A DNA stretch of 56,555 nt, taken from NCBI GenBank assembly GCA_018302705.1, contig JAGVZI010000011.1, positions 1-56,555 on the forward strand, written 5' to 3'. Of this stretch, positions 37,865 through 47,919 are shown piece by piece. The notes below the pieces were generated by a model that saw only the letters and a list, made by a program, of their open reading frames with translations, did no database searches and was not told where the DNA came from. How positions within the stretch are numbered: the first letter of the stretch is position 1; every line of letters begins with the position of its first letter. Made by a program: the position numbers and the translations under genes. The stretch comes from Candidatus Woesearchaeota archaeon (GTDB lineage Archaea > Nanobdellota > Nanobdellia > SCGC-AAA011-G17 > ARS1403).

Positions 37865-38464
37865 TTACTTGAAAACTTCTCCAGTCTCCATGCTCCAAAA
37901 AAGTAAATCAAGATGATCCATTGGGATTCTGACTTTCCTCGAAAACTCTTTAAATTTATCTTCAATCTCAAAATATTTCTTTTTTGTCAACGTCTTGGGT
38001 AATTCATCAATAGCATTTACTTTAACTAAATTTTTCAAAATATGCCTATCAAGTATTGCAAGATTTTCATGGCCAGTATTCCTTAAGTAATGAGCAGCTT
38101 CTTTTAATCCGAGACCCTTAACATTCTCAACAAGGAATTCTCTTTTTTCTTTATTGTCTTTTATTTTTTCCAGCTCATTTTTTAATTCAGGATATTTTTC
38201 TCTCATTTCAAGCAGATATTTTCCTTTATGATTATGAAATCTTATTTTTTGTTTTAAAACCAAAGTAGGATCAAATCCAGTCTCAAAGAAATTATTTTTA
38301 ATCATCTCTTTAATGCAATCATCAGCATTCTTAGCCTTAGATTGAGGAGTCAATAAACAAAAACATAACTCATAGAATAAATCTTTTTCCTTTAATTTTT
38401 TAAAGTAATTTAGCCTTTCTATAATCTCCTCTTTTCTTTTGGAGTATTCTTCCTTTAAATCCAT
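37865..38464 (-). CDS. 8-oxoguanine DNA glycosylase/AP lyase, Ogg2-like
   Basis: CLLTPQSKAKNAD, VKGLGLKEAAHYLRNTGHENLAILDRHILKNL (HhH-K...D). Confidence 0.88.
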   Translation of the reverse strand: MDLKEEYSKRKEEIIERLNYFKKLKEKDLFYELCFCLLTPQSKAKNADDCIKEMIKNNFFETGFDPTLVLKQKIRFHNHKGKYLLEMREKYPELKNELEKIKDNKEKREFLVENVKGLGLKEAAHYLRNTGHENLAILDRHILKNLVKVNAIDELPKTLTKKKYFEIEDKFKEFSRKVRIPMDHLDLLFWSMETGEVFK

Positions 38465-38473
38465 ATCTTCTTA

Positions 38474-40213
38474 TTATCCATTATCATCAATAATCTCTTT
38501 CTCATTATCTAATAGGATATTTTTTTGGTCTTTTTTATCCCTAAACCCCCTTGGAACATAGATTTTTTCTCTAGTCATTGGATTCTCTCCAGTATAATAC
38601 ATTGCAGTAGAAACAGTTCCAGGAGTAGGAGTAAATACTTGTGTTAAATTTACATAAATTTCATTTTCCTCACAGAATTTTTTGGTTTTTTCCATACTTT
38701 TCTTAGTACTACCCGGATGAGCTGCAACAAAATAAGGGACTAAATTTTTATTTGTACCTTGTTCTTTATTAATTTTTTTAAATTCTTCTAAAAATTCCTT
38801 AAAGGTAGAAGCAGTTGATTTATTCATATGTTTTAAAACAGCATCATCTAAATTTTCAGGGGCAATTTTTAATCTTGAAATAAATTCCATTATTTTTCTA
38901 AAAAGTTTTTTCTGATCTAAAATAATGTCATGTCTTATAGCACTTCTTAATTCCAAAGAGGTCTGATATTTTTTATTTAATTTCTCAACTTCGATTAATA
39001 ACGGGTACAAATCATCGCTTAAAACTCTAAAATCGCACCCCACACAATTTTGATTACAATACTCTTTTTTATCATAAACAATAACTTCTTCATTAATTAT
39101 TTGAGAGTAAATTTTACTTTCATGTTTATACAAAGCACACTTAGATCCGTACATATTTAATGTTGGCAGAGTAAGATCATTGATATGTTTAACACCGGAA
39201 GAATAAAGCAACTCAATTTCTTTCACAATACTTTCTTTACTCCTTTTAGCTACATCTTTTCCTTGAACTAAAGGAATAATACAAAAATAACAGGATCCCC
39301 AGCACCCTCTGCCAATTATAACGGAATTATTCAATCTTTCTAACATTTTACTATCAGAACCAAAATTCTTTGAATCAGGGTGTAATCTTCTTGTAAATTT
39401 GCTTTTGTAAATAAAATCAATCTCTTTCTCAGTTAAAGTATGACAAGGCCTATTATGTTGGATATAACCTTCTCCACATTTTTCTATAAAATTCCCGTCA
39501 GGTAAAAGATAAGTAATTCTAGTAAGCAAATTAAATTTACTTTTATCTTCAATACAATCTTCATAAGAAGATAAAACTCTTATTTTCTGACTAACTTCAT
39601 CTTTTTTTACTCTAAAAGCGATTCCTTCTATTGATCCCAGGTCAAGATTGGATTTAATTTTTTCAAATTTATCGATTTTAATTCTCTTCATTCTTTCCAA
39701 AATTTCAAGTATTGATCTTTCAGCGCTTGCAAACAATAACAAATCAGCTTTAGTATCATTCAAAATTCCTCTTCTTAATTTATTTTCTTTATAATCAAAA
39801 TGAGTAAATCTCCTTATTGTAGCTTCCACTCCTCCAAGGACAGTAATCACATCTTTGAAATTTTCCTTTAATTTCTGAGTATAAATCATTAAGGCTCTTT
39901 CAAGAACATGAACCATCTCTCTTTTCCTTAGCATAGGTGTATAATTTGCTAACATAGAATCTAATAATCCAGAGGTAATACAGAAGAAATATTTAGGCCT
40001 ACCACATTTCAAATAGTCTTTATCTTTTTCAGGTTGAGAGATTATCCCTACTTTATAGCCTTTTTTATCCAATAATCTGGCAATTATTACCATTCCACTT
40101 AAAGGATGGTCATAATATGGATCTCCTGTAACAAAAACAACATCAAACTCTTCGAAGTTACCATAGTACTTTTTTCCTTCTTCTAATGAAGTTGGTAAAA
40201 ATTTGAGGTTCAT
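38474..40213 (-). CDS. YgiQ-family radical SAM protein
   Basis: IIGRGCWGSCYFCIIPLVQG (CxxxCxxC context), FVTGDPYYDHPLSGMVIIARLL, VTVLGGVEATIRRFTHFDY. Confidence 0.93.
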   Translation of the reverse strand: MNLKFLPTSLEEGKKYYGNFEEFDVVFVTGDPYYDHPLSGMVIIARLLDKKGYKVGIISQPEKDKDYLKCGRPKYFFCITSGLLDSMLANYTPMLRKREMVHVLERALMIYTQKLKENFKDVITVLGGVEATIRRFTHFDYKENKLRRGILNDTKADLLLFASAERSILEILERMKRIKIDKFEKIKSNLDLGSIEGIAFRVKKDEVSQKIRVLSSYEDCIEDKSKFNLLTRITYLLPDGNFIEKCGEGYIQHNRPCHTLTEKEIDFIYKSKFTRRLHPDSKNFGSDSKMLERLNNSVIIGRGCWGSCYFCIIPLVQGKDVAKRSKESIVKEIELLYSSGVKHINDLTLPTLNMYGSKCALYKHESKIYSQIINEEVIVYDKKEYCNQNCVGCDFRVLSDDLYPLLIEVEKLNKKYQTSLELRSAIRHDIILDQKKLFRKIMEFISRLKIAPENLDDAVLKHMNKSTASTFKEFLEEFKKINKEQGTNKNLVPYFVAAHPGSTKKSMEKTKKFCEENEIYVNLTQVFTPTPGTVSTAMYYTGENPMTREKIYVPRGFRDKKDQKNILLDNEKEIIDDNG

Positions 40214-40294
40214 ACAACTTTCTTAAAAATATAGATTTTAAATGTATCTTTTGAATAGAACTTTTTTGGAACCTTGTAAATTATATAAAGTAAT

Positions 40295-40954
40295 TCATCT
40301 TTTCTTCTCAACACCAACTTGATTGCAATAATTAATTATCGGACATTTGCTGCACCAGGGGCTTACCGGCCTGCAGATATTCTGTCCGAAAGCAACAAAC
40401 AGGTAATTGATTCTTTCCCAATATTTTTTAGGTAGCTTTCTTCTCAAAACCATTTCAGTTTCAAGAGGTGTTTTTGTTTTAATATAGCCAAGTCTGTTAA
40501 ATATCCTCTGGCAATGGACGTCAATAGCCATCGCTGGTTTTTTAAAGCCGACAACCCTGACTAAGTTAGCTGTTTTCCTTCCAACTCCAGGAAGTTTAAG
40601 CAGGTCGTCAATATCACTTGGGATTTTTCCATCGAATTCCTCTTTCAAAACAGTCGGCAGTTCTTTCAGGTATCCAGCTTTAGTCTTGTAAAAACCCACG
40701 GGGTAAATTAATTTTTCAATCTCTTTTTTGGAAAGTCTTTTCAAGCCTTCAGCGTCTTTAACTTTGGAAAATAATCTTTCGCAGACCTTTATAGTGGTTT
40801 CATCCTTAGTCCTGGCAGATAATATTGTAGCAACCAAGACATTAAAGTGGCTTTGGGTTTTAATCTTAATCAAGTCGACAACAGGGACTTTGTAACTCTT
40901 AACTACTTTCTTTAAAATTTCATATATGTTGCCAATATCTACATCTTTTTTCAT
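40295..40954 (-). CDS. nth: Endonuclease III
   Basis: LLKLPGVGRKTANLVRVVGF, AIDVHCQRIFNRLG, [4Fe-4S] CRPVSPWCSKCPIINYC. Confidence 0.95.
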   Translation of the reverse strand: MKKDVDIGNIYEILKKVVKSYKVPVVDLIKIKTQSHFNVLVATILSARTKDETTIKVCERLFSKVKDAEGLKRLSKKEIEKLIYPVGFYKTKAGYLKELPTVLKEEFDGKIPSDIDDLLKLPGVGRKTANLVRVVGFKKPAMAIDVHCQRIFNRLGYIKTKTPLETEMVLRRKLPKKYWERINYLFVAFGQNICRPVSPWCSKCPIINYCNQVGVEKKR

Positions 40955-41122
40955 ATCTCAAATTAAAGTATGGTTATAAATTTATAAAGTGTTTGAATAA
41001 TTGGATTCAAAAAAGTGCATAGGTTAAAAAGTAAAGTTTTTAAATGGATAATTCTTGTTTAGCCGGATACATAATAGAAATCTTAAAACCTTTTCTTTAT
41101 GTCGAATAGGAGGAAAAAATAA

Positions 41123-41302
41123 ATGGCAGATTTTCACAGAAGCGGCTTCAAAAGAGACTTTGGACCGAGAGAGTTCGGGCCAAGAGAGATGCATAAGGCA
41201 ACTTGCTCTGAATGCGGGCAGGAATGCGAAGTTCCTTTCAAACCTACAGAGGGGAAGCCAGTCTACTGCAAGGAATGTTACAGTAAAAGAAGAAAGTTCT
41301 GA
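41123..41302 (+). CDS. Small CxxC...CxxC zinc-ribbon protein
   Basis: 59-aa ORF missed by the track: MADFHRSGFKRDFGPREFGPREMHKATCSECGQECEVPFKPTEGKPVYCKECYSKRRKF; AGGAGG just upstream. Confidence 0.85.
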   Translation: MADFHRSGFKRDFGPREFGPREMHKATCSECGQECEVPFKPTEGKPVYCKECYSKRRKF

Positions 41303-41535
41303 TTCTTTTATAATATCCCAACAAGGATTTGAGCGGTAAATGCTTAAGGATAATAAATAAAAAGCTGGAGGCATAGTTATAGTTGGATTCATCCACCATT
41401 TTGCGCTTTCTATTCTTAATAATCTGCGAAGAAGACAATAGTTTAGGGGTGCCCGCTTAAATTTATTATGAAGTCATTTTTAAGTTATAACCTCATACAA
41501 AAAAGTATTTAAGCAAGAAATCCCGAGATAAGGCC

Positions 41536-41949
41536 ATGCCAATTACTCAATTAATTACTGCACCAATGATGGATGTAGGGTTGCTAATTGTGCGCTTTTT
41601 TCTAGGGACGTTCTTTATAGCGCATGGTTATAATAAATTAAAAGATAAGGAAGCTATGGTTAAGTGGCTTAATTTGATAGGATATAAGCCGGGGATTTTC
41701 TGGGCATGGGTTTTGATCATCACAGAATTCTTTGGCGGCCTGTTTGTCCTTTTCGGCTTGGGAACAAGGCTTTTCGCTTCTATGATGACTGTTGTTATGG
41801 TCATGGGCATTTATCATAGAAGAACTGTGAAGAGGTTAAACTTTGTAGAAGGTTGGGAGTTAAACTATATGACCTTAGCCTCGACAATACTGCTTATCAT
41901 AGTCGGCGCAGGAATGATCTCATTGGATTTCTATTTAGGGATTACTTAA
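41536..41949 (+). CDS. DoxX family membrane protein
   Basis: LLIVRFFLGTFFIAHGYNKL, WAWVLIITEFFGGLFVLFGLGTRLFA. Confidence 0.9.
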   Translation: MPITQLITAPMMDVGLLIVRFFLGTFFIAHGYNKLKDKEAMVKWLNLIGYKPGIFWAWVLIITEFFGGLFVLFGLGTRLFASMMTVVMVMGIYHRRTVKRLNFVEGWELNYMTLASTILLIIVGAGMISLDFYLGIT

Positions 41950-41962
41950 AGCTCAAGAAAGA

Positions 41963-42715
41963 TTATTCCAGCAACAACAAGATCGTCATAATCCCAATTC
42001 CAAGAATGATTGCAAAAAGTTGCAGTAGGGAATTTTTAGTTGTAAATTGGTATTTATGCAGCTCTGGAATTAAATCAGCGCCTGCAATGTAAATAAAGTT
42101 GCCGGCGGCAAAAGGAACTAAAAACATTAATGAGGTTTCAACCCTTGCAACTAAGATTAAAGATACAAAAGCGCCAAAAATAGCGCTCAGCGCAGTAATA
42201 AAATTCAAAAATAAAGCCCTGCTTTTGCTAAAGCCGCCATGAAGTAAGATGCCAAAGTCTCCAATCTCCTGGGGGATTTCATGCAATACAACAGCAATTG
42301 TAGTCGCAACACCAACAGGGATAGAAGCCAGATAGCTAGCGCCTATGATAAGGCCGTCTAAAAAATTGTGTAGAAGGTCCCCGATTAAGTTCATGATTGC
42401 AAATGGATGCGGATGCTCTTTGCTGGTTGGATGGTGGCAGTGCCTCCAGTTTATTATTTTTTCTACAATGAAGGAGAATAAAATCCCCGATAATATATAG
42501 ACAGAAATGCCCAGCCCAAATCCAGATTTCTCGACGATTTTAGGCAACAGATGAATAAAAACATCCCCGAGCAGGGCGCCAGCAGAAAAGCTCACTAAAT
42601 AAATAAGGCATTTTTTAAGTGTAGCAGATTTCAAAGACAAGGTCAGCACGCCAACAAGAGAAATCAAGCTTACAATTAAGACGCTAATAAAGGTATAACC
42701 GATGTAATTTATCAT
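41963..42715 (-). CDS. ZIP family metal transporter
   Basis: LIGDLLHNFLDGLIIGASYL and VVLHEIPQEIGDFGILLHGG. Confidence 0.94.
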   Translation of the reverse strand: MINYIGYTFISVLIVSLISLVGVLTLSLKSATLKKCLIYLVSFSAGALLGDVFIHLLPKIVEKSGFGLGISVYILSGILFSFIVEKIINWRHCHHPTSKEHPHPFAIMNLIGDLLHNFLDGLIIGASYLASIPVGVATTIAVVLHEIPQEIGDFGILLHGGFSKSRALFLNFITALSAIFGAFVSLILVARVETSLMFLVPFAAGNFIYIAGADLIPELHKYQFTTKNSLLQLFAIILGIGIMTILLLLE

Positions 42716-42806
42716 TATAATATTGGGATTTAACTAATATATAATTGTTTTTGCTTTATTTTGCTTTAATAAAAAGGTTTAAAAGTTTCTAATACTTCTC
42801 TTTTTT

Positions 42807-43217
42807 ATGATAGAGCTCTTAATGGCTGCAGCTTTGGCTTCTGGAGGGTGCTTAGAAGACAGCGTGAATATCGACAGCGCAGACATTATTAGAATGAGTC
42901 AGCATACTATTGCAATGGTTGATTTGACAGGGGACGGCAGAAAAGAGTTCTTAGCCTATTACCTTTCTTTTGTAGACAGCAGCTCATGCATCGTATTCTC
43001 CACAGGAGACACATTAACAAAATTGTTTGAAAATAGGTTCTCTGTTGATAGGGGTGATTGGGGGCTTTACATTGGAGACTATAATCGTGACTGCATTCTT
43101 GATTTTACTGTAAGCTTGCCTAACACAGGTATTTTTTCTTATGCGGCGTGGGATGAAAAGGAAGAAAGATTTCATCTCATTGCAGACACCACTTATGCTT
43201 TGCCTGATGGGGAATAA
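42807..43217 (+). CDS. Hypothetical protein with FG-GAP-like segment
   Basis: MVDLTGDGRKEFLAYYLSF, GDYNRDCILDFTVSL. Confidence 0.6.
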   Translation: MIELLMAAALASGGCLEDSVNIDSADIIRMSQHTIAMVDLTGDGRKEFLAYYLSFVDSSSCIVFSTGDTLTKLFENRFSVDRGDWGLYIGDYNRDCILDFTVSLPNTGIFSYAAWDEKEERFHLIADTTYALPDGE

Positions 43218-43222
43218 TCAGC

Positions 43223-43283
43223 AAGGTTGTTAAGGTTGTTAAGGTTGTTAAGATAATATATGGCATTTACATATGGCATTTAC
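43223..43283 (+). repeat. Two short tandem repeats: AAGGTTGTT x3 and ATATGGCATTTAC x2
   Basis: Read directly: 43223-43249 and 43258-43283, just upstream of gltX. Confidence 0.93.
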
Positions 43284-43338
43284 TTTACAGCTTATTAAAA
43301 AACTAAATTTATATACCCTTAAGCTATCCTCTCTGAAT

Positions 43339-44949
43339 ATGAAAGAGGACATCATTCTAAAATACACGCTGCAAAATGCAGTAAAGTTTAAAGGAAAAGC
43401 AAATCCAGGGGCTGTTTTAGGAAAAATCTTGCAAGAAAATCCAAAACTAAAAGCGAAGATAAGGGAATTAACAAAAAAAATCAGCGAAGTAGTAAGCAAA
43501 GTCAATCAATTATCTGTTCCAGAGCAGGAAACCCAGCTGCTGGCATTCACTTTTAAAAAACAAAGAAAAAAAGAAAGGGATCTTTTCAGCATTTTGAGAA
43601 TCAAGGGGAAGGTAAGGACAGCATTCCCTCCAGGCCCTGAAAAATATCCTCACTTGGGCCATGCAAAAGCATTGGTTTTAAATTATGAATTGGCAAAAAG
43701 GCATAAAGGGGGATTTTATCTGCGCTTCGAGGATACTAATCCTGGACTAGTAAAGAAAGAATACTATGAAATCATGCTCGATAACTTCTCTTGGCTCGGG
43801 GTAAAATGGGATAAGCTGCAATATGCATCAGACAACATGGAGCTATTCTACAGCTATGCCAAGAAGCTGCTGGAAAAAGAAAAGGCTTATGTCTGCCATT
43901 GCAGCAAAGAATCAATAAGTGATAGCCGGCTAAAAAGTATCGAGTGTGAATGCAGAAAGGATAATATTTCATGGAGTGATTTCCTTAAAAAGAAAAAAGG
44001 GATTTTAAGGTTGAAAGGGGATATGGGGCATAAGAATACGACGATGCGAGATCCCACTTTATTCAGGTTTGTAAACACCAAGCATGCGAGGCAAGGATCA
44101 AGGTATAGTCTCTGGCCCAATTATGATTTTCAGAATGCAGTTATGGACGGGCATTTTAAGATAACGCACAGGTTAAGGAGCAAGGAATTTGAATTAAGGG
44201 CCGAGCTGCAGCAGTACCTCCAGAAGTTATTGAATCTGCATCAGACAAAAACATACGAGTTTGGCAGGTTAAATTTGGAAGGCGTTGAAAGCTCAGGCAG
44301 GATTATCCGGGAGAAAATAAATAATAAAGAGCTGCTGGGCTGGGACGATCCCAGGTTGACGACAATAGTAGCGCTAAGAAGGCGCGGTTTTCTTGCGCAG
44401 GCGATTTATGATTTTGTTTTGTCGACGGGGATTTCAAAAGCAGAATCAACTCTTGCTTGGGACGATTTAATCGCAAAAAACAAAAAAATCCTGGATCCAA
44501 TAGCCCACCGTTATTTCTTCGTCGAGAATCCCAAAAAAATAAAGATTAAAAATGCCCCTCATGTGAAAGCAAGTGCCCCGTTGCACCCGGATCATCCGGA
44601 GAAAGGGTTCAGGGTGTTTAATACCGCAGATGAATTCTATATCCAGGACGATCTGGAAAAAGACAGCATATATAGGTTCATGCATCTTTTTAATTTTAAA
44701 AAATTGGAATTTGTTTCTGAAGAATTGGACCCTAGGCTAGATGCAAAAATGATACACTGGCTTCCTGCTGCTAAAGATCTTGTAAACGTAGAGGTTGTGA
44801 TGCCAGATGCTTCTGTTAAAAAAGGATTGGGAGAGCCTCTGTTGAGGGAAGTTAAAGTTGGAGATGTTGTTCAAGGGGAAAGATTTGGTTTTATGAAATT
44901 GGATAAAAAAGAGAAAGATAAATTAAAGTTTTACTTTACACATCGATGA
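43339..44949 (+). CDS. gltX: Glutamate--tRNA ligase (archaeal type)
   Basis: PPGPEKYPHLGHAKALVLNYELAK, GFYLRFEDTNP, LLGWDDPRLTTIVALRRRGF. Start ATG 43339 follows an AAATTTATATA promoter at leaderless distance. Confidence 0.93.
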   Translation: MKEDIILKYTLQNAVKFKGKANPGAVLGKILQENPKLKAKIRELTKKISEVVSKVNQLSVPEQETQLLAFTFKKQRKKERDLFSILRIKGKVRTAFPPGPEKYPHLGHAKALVLNYELAKRHKGGFYLRFEDTNPGLVKKEYYEIMLDNFSWLGVKWDKLQYASDNMELFYSYAKKLLEKEKAYVCHCSKESISDSRLKSIECECRKDNISWSDFLKKKKGILRLKGDMGHKNTTMRDPTLFRFVNTKHARQGSRYSLWPNYDFQNAVMDGHFKITHRLRSKEFELRAELQQYLQKLLNLHQTKTYEFGRLNLEGVESSGRIIREKINNKELLGWDDPRLTTIVALRRRGFLAQAIYDFVLSTGISKAESTLAWDDLIAKNKKILDPIAHRYFFVENPKKIKIKNAPHVKASAPLHPDHPEKGFRVFNTADEFYIQDDLEKDSIYRFMHLFNFKKLEFVSEELDPRLDAKMIHWLPAAKDLVNVEVVMPDASVKKGLGEPLLREVKVGDVVQGERFGFMKLDKKEKDKLKFYFTHR

Positions 44950-44958
44950 ATTTTATGA

Positions 44959-45381
44959 TTAAAGCTTTCCCTGCAATGCTAATATAATAATAATTACTAT
45001 AATTAGAACAACAATGAGTGTTATTGGATCTATAACGCCCCTCTTACTTTTAAAAAAATTAATAGCCTCCACCCATCCCTTTATCATTGAAATCTCATTC
45101 TCTTGTTTATCCATCCTATTATTTAATATAGCCTCTCTAATATTTAATCTTTTCTCCATAAGTTTGATCCTAAAAATAGCTTTATCTTCCACATATAACT
45201 TAAAGTAGGTTCCAAGTGTTATAATCCCCAAAGTAAGGAGTACAATTTTATTGCTCTGGAAAAATGGTTTTTCTAAAAAAGATAAAGCAGTTATAATGCT
45301 GCCAAATATCCCTAAAACATCTAAAATAAGATCTTTCTTCATAAAATAATTGCAAAGATAAAAATATTTAAGTATAATCAA
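44959..45381 (-). CDS. Hypothetical membrane protein
   Basis: Several hydrophobic segments; C-terminal TM VIDPITLIVVLIIVIIIILALQGKL. Confidence 0.6.
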   Translation of the reverse strand: MIILKYFYLCNYFMKKDLILDVLGIFGSIITALSFLEKPFFQSNKIVLLTLGIITLGTYFKLYVEDKAIFRIKLMEKRLNIREAILNNRMDKQENEISMIKGWVEAINFFKSKRGVIDPITLIVVLIIVIIIILALQGKL

Positions 45382-45533
45382 TTTTAAAAATATAGGTTAA
45401 AAAATAGGGGTGGTTGTAAAATATAAACACTAATAGTAACAGCAATTTATTAAGGACCTTCTGATAAGGCATTGTGATAATCAACAGCAAGCTATATAAG
45501 CAGCAATAATAAAATTTATAGTCGGGGTTTTAA

Positions 45534-45662
45534 ATGTTGGAAAAAATAGACAAAGACAAGGAGCAGAAGACTTTGGATAAATTTGGGTTAAAGGAGAAAA
45601 TAAAAGATATAACCTCCATGATCCTGTCAAAGCTGCCGATGAGGGGCGATAGCAAAAGATAA
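45534..45662 (+). CDS. 42-aa small protein
   Basis: MLEKIDKDKEQKTLDKFGLKEKIKDITSMILSKLPMRGDSKR, preceded by TATA-like sequence. Confidence 0.4.
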   Translation: MLEKIDKDKEQKTLDKFGLKEKIKDITSMILSKLPMRGDSKR

Positions 45663-45704
45663 TCCCGTGTCTTGCAATATTAAAAATTAATTTTTTATTG
45701 AAAT

Positions 45705-45878
45705 TTGGAATTATCTGATTATGTTTCTGTTGGTGTAGGTGGAGAATGCGATAATTATCCAAGAAGTGAGTTTTATCAAAATGTACCTGAAGGAACAGAG
45801 GTTATTACTGATTTTAGGGCTGAAGGGGGAGGAAGAATTAGAAGATATTATGAGGGCATAGCTTTAATTCCAAAATAA
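45705..45878 (+). CDS. 57-aa small protein or gene fragment (TTG start)
   Basis: LELSDYVSVGVGGECDNYPRSEFYQNVPEGTEVITDFRAEGGGRIRRYYEGIALIPK; possibly a remnant. Confidence 0.35.
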   Translation: MELSDYVSVGVGGECDNYPRSEFYQNVPEGTEVITDFRAEGGGRIRRYYEGIALIPK

Positions 45879-45956
45879 ATTTTTTAATTTTTTCTTAAAA
45901 GTTTTATTTCTGTAAAAATAGTAAAGTATATATAGTTTTCTTACTTTAAAGAGTAT

Positions 45957-46127
45957 ATGTCAGATTTAACATTACGAGCAGAACCACTAACAAAAGAATT
46001 AATAGCAATATCTAAAGAGAGGTCTATAAGAGAAATGGCAATGAGTTATATATGTTATCCTTACGATTTTAGAGAATTATCAGAATCTGAATTTAGATGT
46101 ATAGAAGAGCGTTATAGATTAAGGTAA
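45957..46127 (+). CDS. 56-aa small protein
   Basis: MSDLTLRAEPLTKELIAISKERSIREMAMSYICYPYDFRELSESEFRCIEERYRLR; TATA-like sequence upstream. Confidence 0.45.
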   Translation: MSDLTLRAEPLTKELIAISKERSIREMAMSYICYPYDFRELSESEFRCIEERYRLR

Positions 46128-46438
46128 TTTACTGATAAATATGCGTTTATATCTGGGTTCGTATAAGACAGATTGTAAGAAGTATTTATGTGTTTATACA
46201 AACTTTTTAAGGAAAGATGCATGGAAAAGTTCATTGTCTATTGAGCGAAGCGATTCAAATTCTTCTTTCCTGCATTGTTGCACAACTAGCGATTTCATAC
46301 AACCCATAGTATTTAGGATAATATCTTAACCACAACCTATAGGAGTTATGCAACACAGCATTCTTTCCAAAAAGCTTTTAAATCGAAAACTTACTAATTT
46401 TCTATTGAAACCAATGAAACCAATGGAGGTATGAGGTT

Positions 46439-46819
46439 ATGGCGTTAAAATTTAATTTTCAGGTAACAAAGGAGCTTTCTGATAAAGCATTAGGGGCAAT
46501 TGAAGTAGCAAGGTCAACAGGAAAAATAAAAAAAGGTACAAATGAAGTAACCAAGGCAGTTGAAAGAGGCGTTGCTAAACTGGTTGTTGTTGCTCAAGAC
46601 ACCAAGCCTGAAGAAGTGATTATGCACCTTCCTATTTTGTGCGAGGAGAAGAATATACTCTGCATTCCAGTTGCGACAAAAGAAGAGCTGGGGGCAGCTG
46701 CTGGCTTGCAGTTAGGATGCGCCTCAGTAGCAATTACATCAGAAGGGGATTCTAGGAAGGTAATTCAGGAGATAGTAACATCTTTGGGAAAAGACACTTC
46801 AAGGGAAAAAAAGGAGTAA
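46439..46819 (+). CDS. rpl7ae: Ribosomal protein L7Ae
   Basis: TGKIKKGTNEVTKAVERGVAKLVVVAQDTKPEEVIMHLPILCEEKNI. Confidence 0.97.
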   Translation: MALKFNFQVTKELSDKALGAIEVARSTGKIKKGTNEVTKAVERGVAKLVVVAQDTKPEEVIMHLPILCEEKNILCIPVATKEELGAAAGLQLGCASVAITSEGDSRKVIQEIVTSLGKDTSREKKE

Positions 46820-46827
46820 GATTTTAA

Positions 46828-47169
46828 ATGGCGACTAAAGAAAGTAAAAAAGGAAGAAAAGCCCAAAGGAAAGAAAAAAGAAAGGAGAAAAAGGGGATTA
46901 TTGGATTAATAGAGCAGAAAACAGTAAAGACAGAATCCGGCCAGATTAATTTTTCTCAGGCAGTTCCAGCAAAAGTCGAAGAGATAGTCGGGAGGACAGG
47001 GTCTAGAGGAGAGGTTATACAAGTGCGCTGCAAAATTTTAGAGGGATATGACCAAGGGAAAGTTATAAGGAGAAATGTAAAAGGGCCCACGAGGATTGAT
47101 GACATTTTGATGCTGAGGGAAACAGAAATTGAAGCCCGCAAACTAATTCAAGTAAAGAGGGGCGGTTAA
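46828..47169 (+). CDS. rps28e: Ribosomal protein S28e with basic N-terminal extension
   Basis: [62 protein letters not shown]. Confidence 0.95.
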   Translation: MATKESKKGRKAQRKEKRKEKKGIIGLIEQKTVKTESGQINFSQAVPAKVEEIVGRTGSRGEVIQVRCKILEGYDQGKVIRRNVKGPTRIDDILMLRETEIEARKLIQVKRGG

Positions 47170-47173
47170 AAAA

Positions 47174-47338
47174 ATGAAATGCTCATTCTGTAAAAAGCAA
47201 ATAAAGGCAGGAACAGGAAAGATGTTTGCAAGGAATGACGGCAGGATATTTTATTTTGACAGGCAGAAATGCGAGAAAAATTTATTTGGGCTTAAAAGAA
47301 AGCCCAGGAAATCTGAAATGGACGCGATAATATCATGA
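47174..47338 (+). CDS. rpl24e: Ribosomal protein L24e
   Basis: 54-aa ORF missed by the track: MKCSFCKKQIKAGTGKMFARNDGRIFYFDRQKCEKNLFGLKRKPRKSEMDAIIS. Confidence 0.95.
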   Translation: MKCSFCKKQIKAGTGKMFARNDGRIFYFDRQKCEKNLFGLKRKPRKSEMDAIIS

Positions 47339-47835
47339 TAGAAAAGACTTTAATTCTAATAAAGCCAGATGGAGTGGAGCGCGGTTTAATTGGGGAGATT
47401 ACAGCAAGGTTTGAGAAAGCAGGTTTTAAAATAGCAGGAATGAAAATGTTCTGGGCAGATGACGGTTTTGCAAGGAAGCACTATCCGAGAAGCATTGAAG
47501 AAAAATATGGAAAAGAAATCCGGGATAGGATTGTAAATTATCTGAAAGAAGGCCCTGTAATAGCAATGGTTTTAGAAGGGGTGAATGCAGTCGAGAATGT
47601 AAGGAAAATTGTAGGAGATACTTACCCGAATGAAGCGCCTCCAGGGACTATCCGCGGAGATTATGCCCATATAAGCAAGGATTATGCAAACAAGAATAAA
47701 AGGCAAGTCAAAAATTTAATTCATGCTTCTGGAAATAAAGAGGATGCAAAAGCAGAAACAAAATTATGGTTTTCCGATTCTGAATTATTTGAATATCAAA
47801 CTGTTTTTGAAAAGCACTGCAGATATTTGTTTTGA
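47335..47835 (+). CDS. ndk: Nucleoside diphosphate kinase
   Basis: TLILIKPDGVERGLIGEI, NLIHASGNKEDAKAETKLWF (active-site His region). Confidence 0.97.
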   Translation: MIEKTLILIKPDGVERGLIGEITARFEKAGFKIAGMKMFWADDGFARKHYPRSIEEKYGKEIRDRIVNYLKEGPVIAMVLEGVNAVENVRKIVGDTYPNEAPPGTIRGDYAHISKDYANKNKRQVKNLIHASGNKEDAKAETKLWFSDSELFEYQTVFEKHCRYLF

Positions 47836-47919
47836 TAATCTTTAGAATAAGTTAAGCAAGGAAACTCACTCCTTTAGACCTGAGATGAATTGCGTAAATT
47901 ATTTCTTCAATTAAAAAAT

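Noticed and set aside
46141-46329. 62-aa ORF MRLYLGSYKTDCKK...
   Set aside because: Composition not protein-like and the region contains imperfect inverted repeats; likely intergenic or element remnant.
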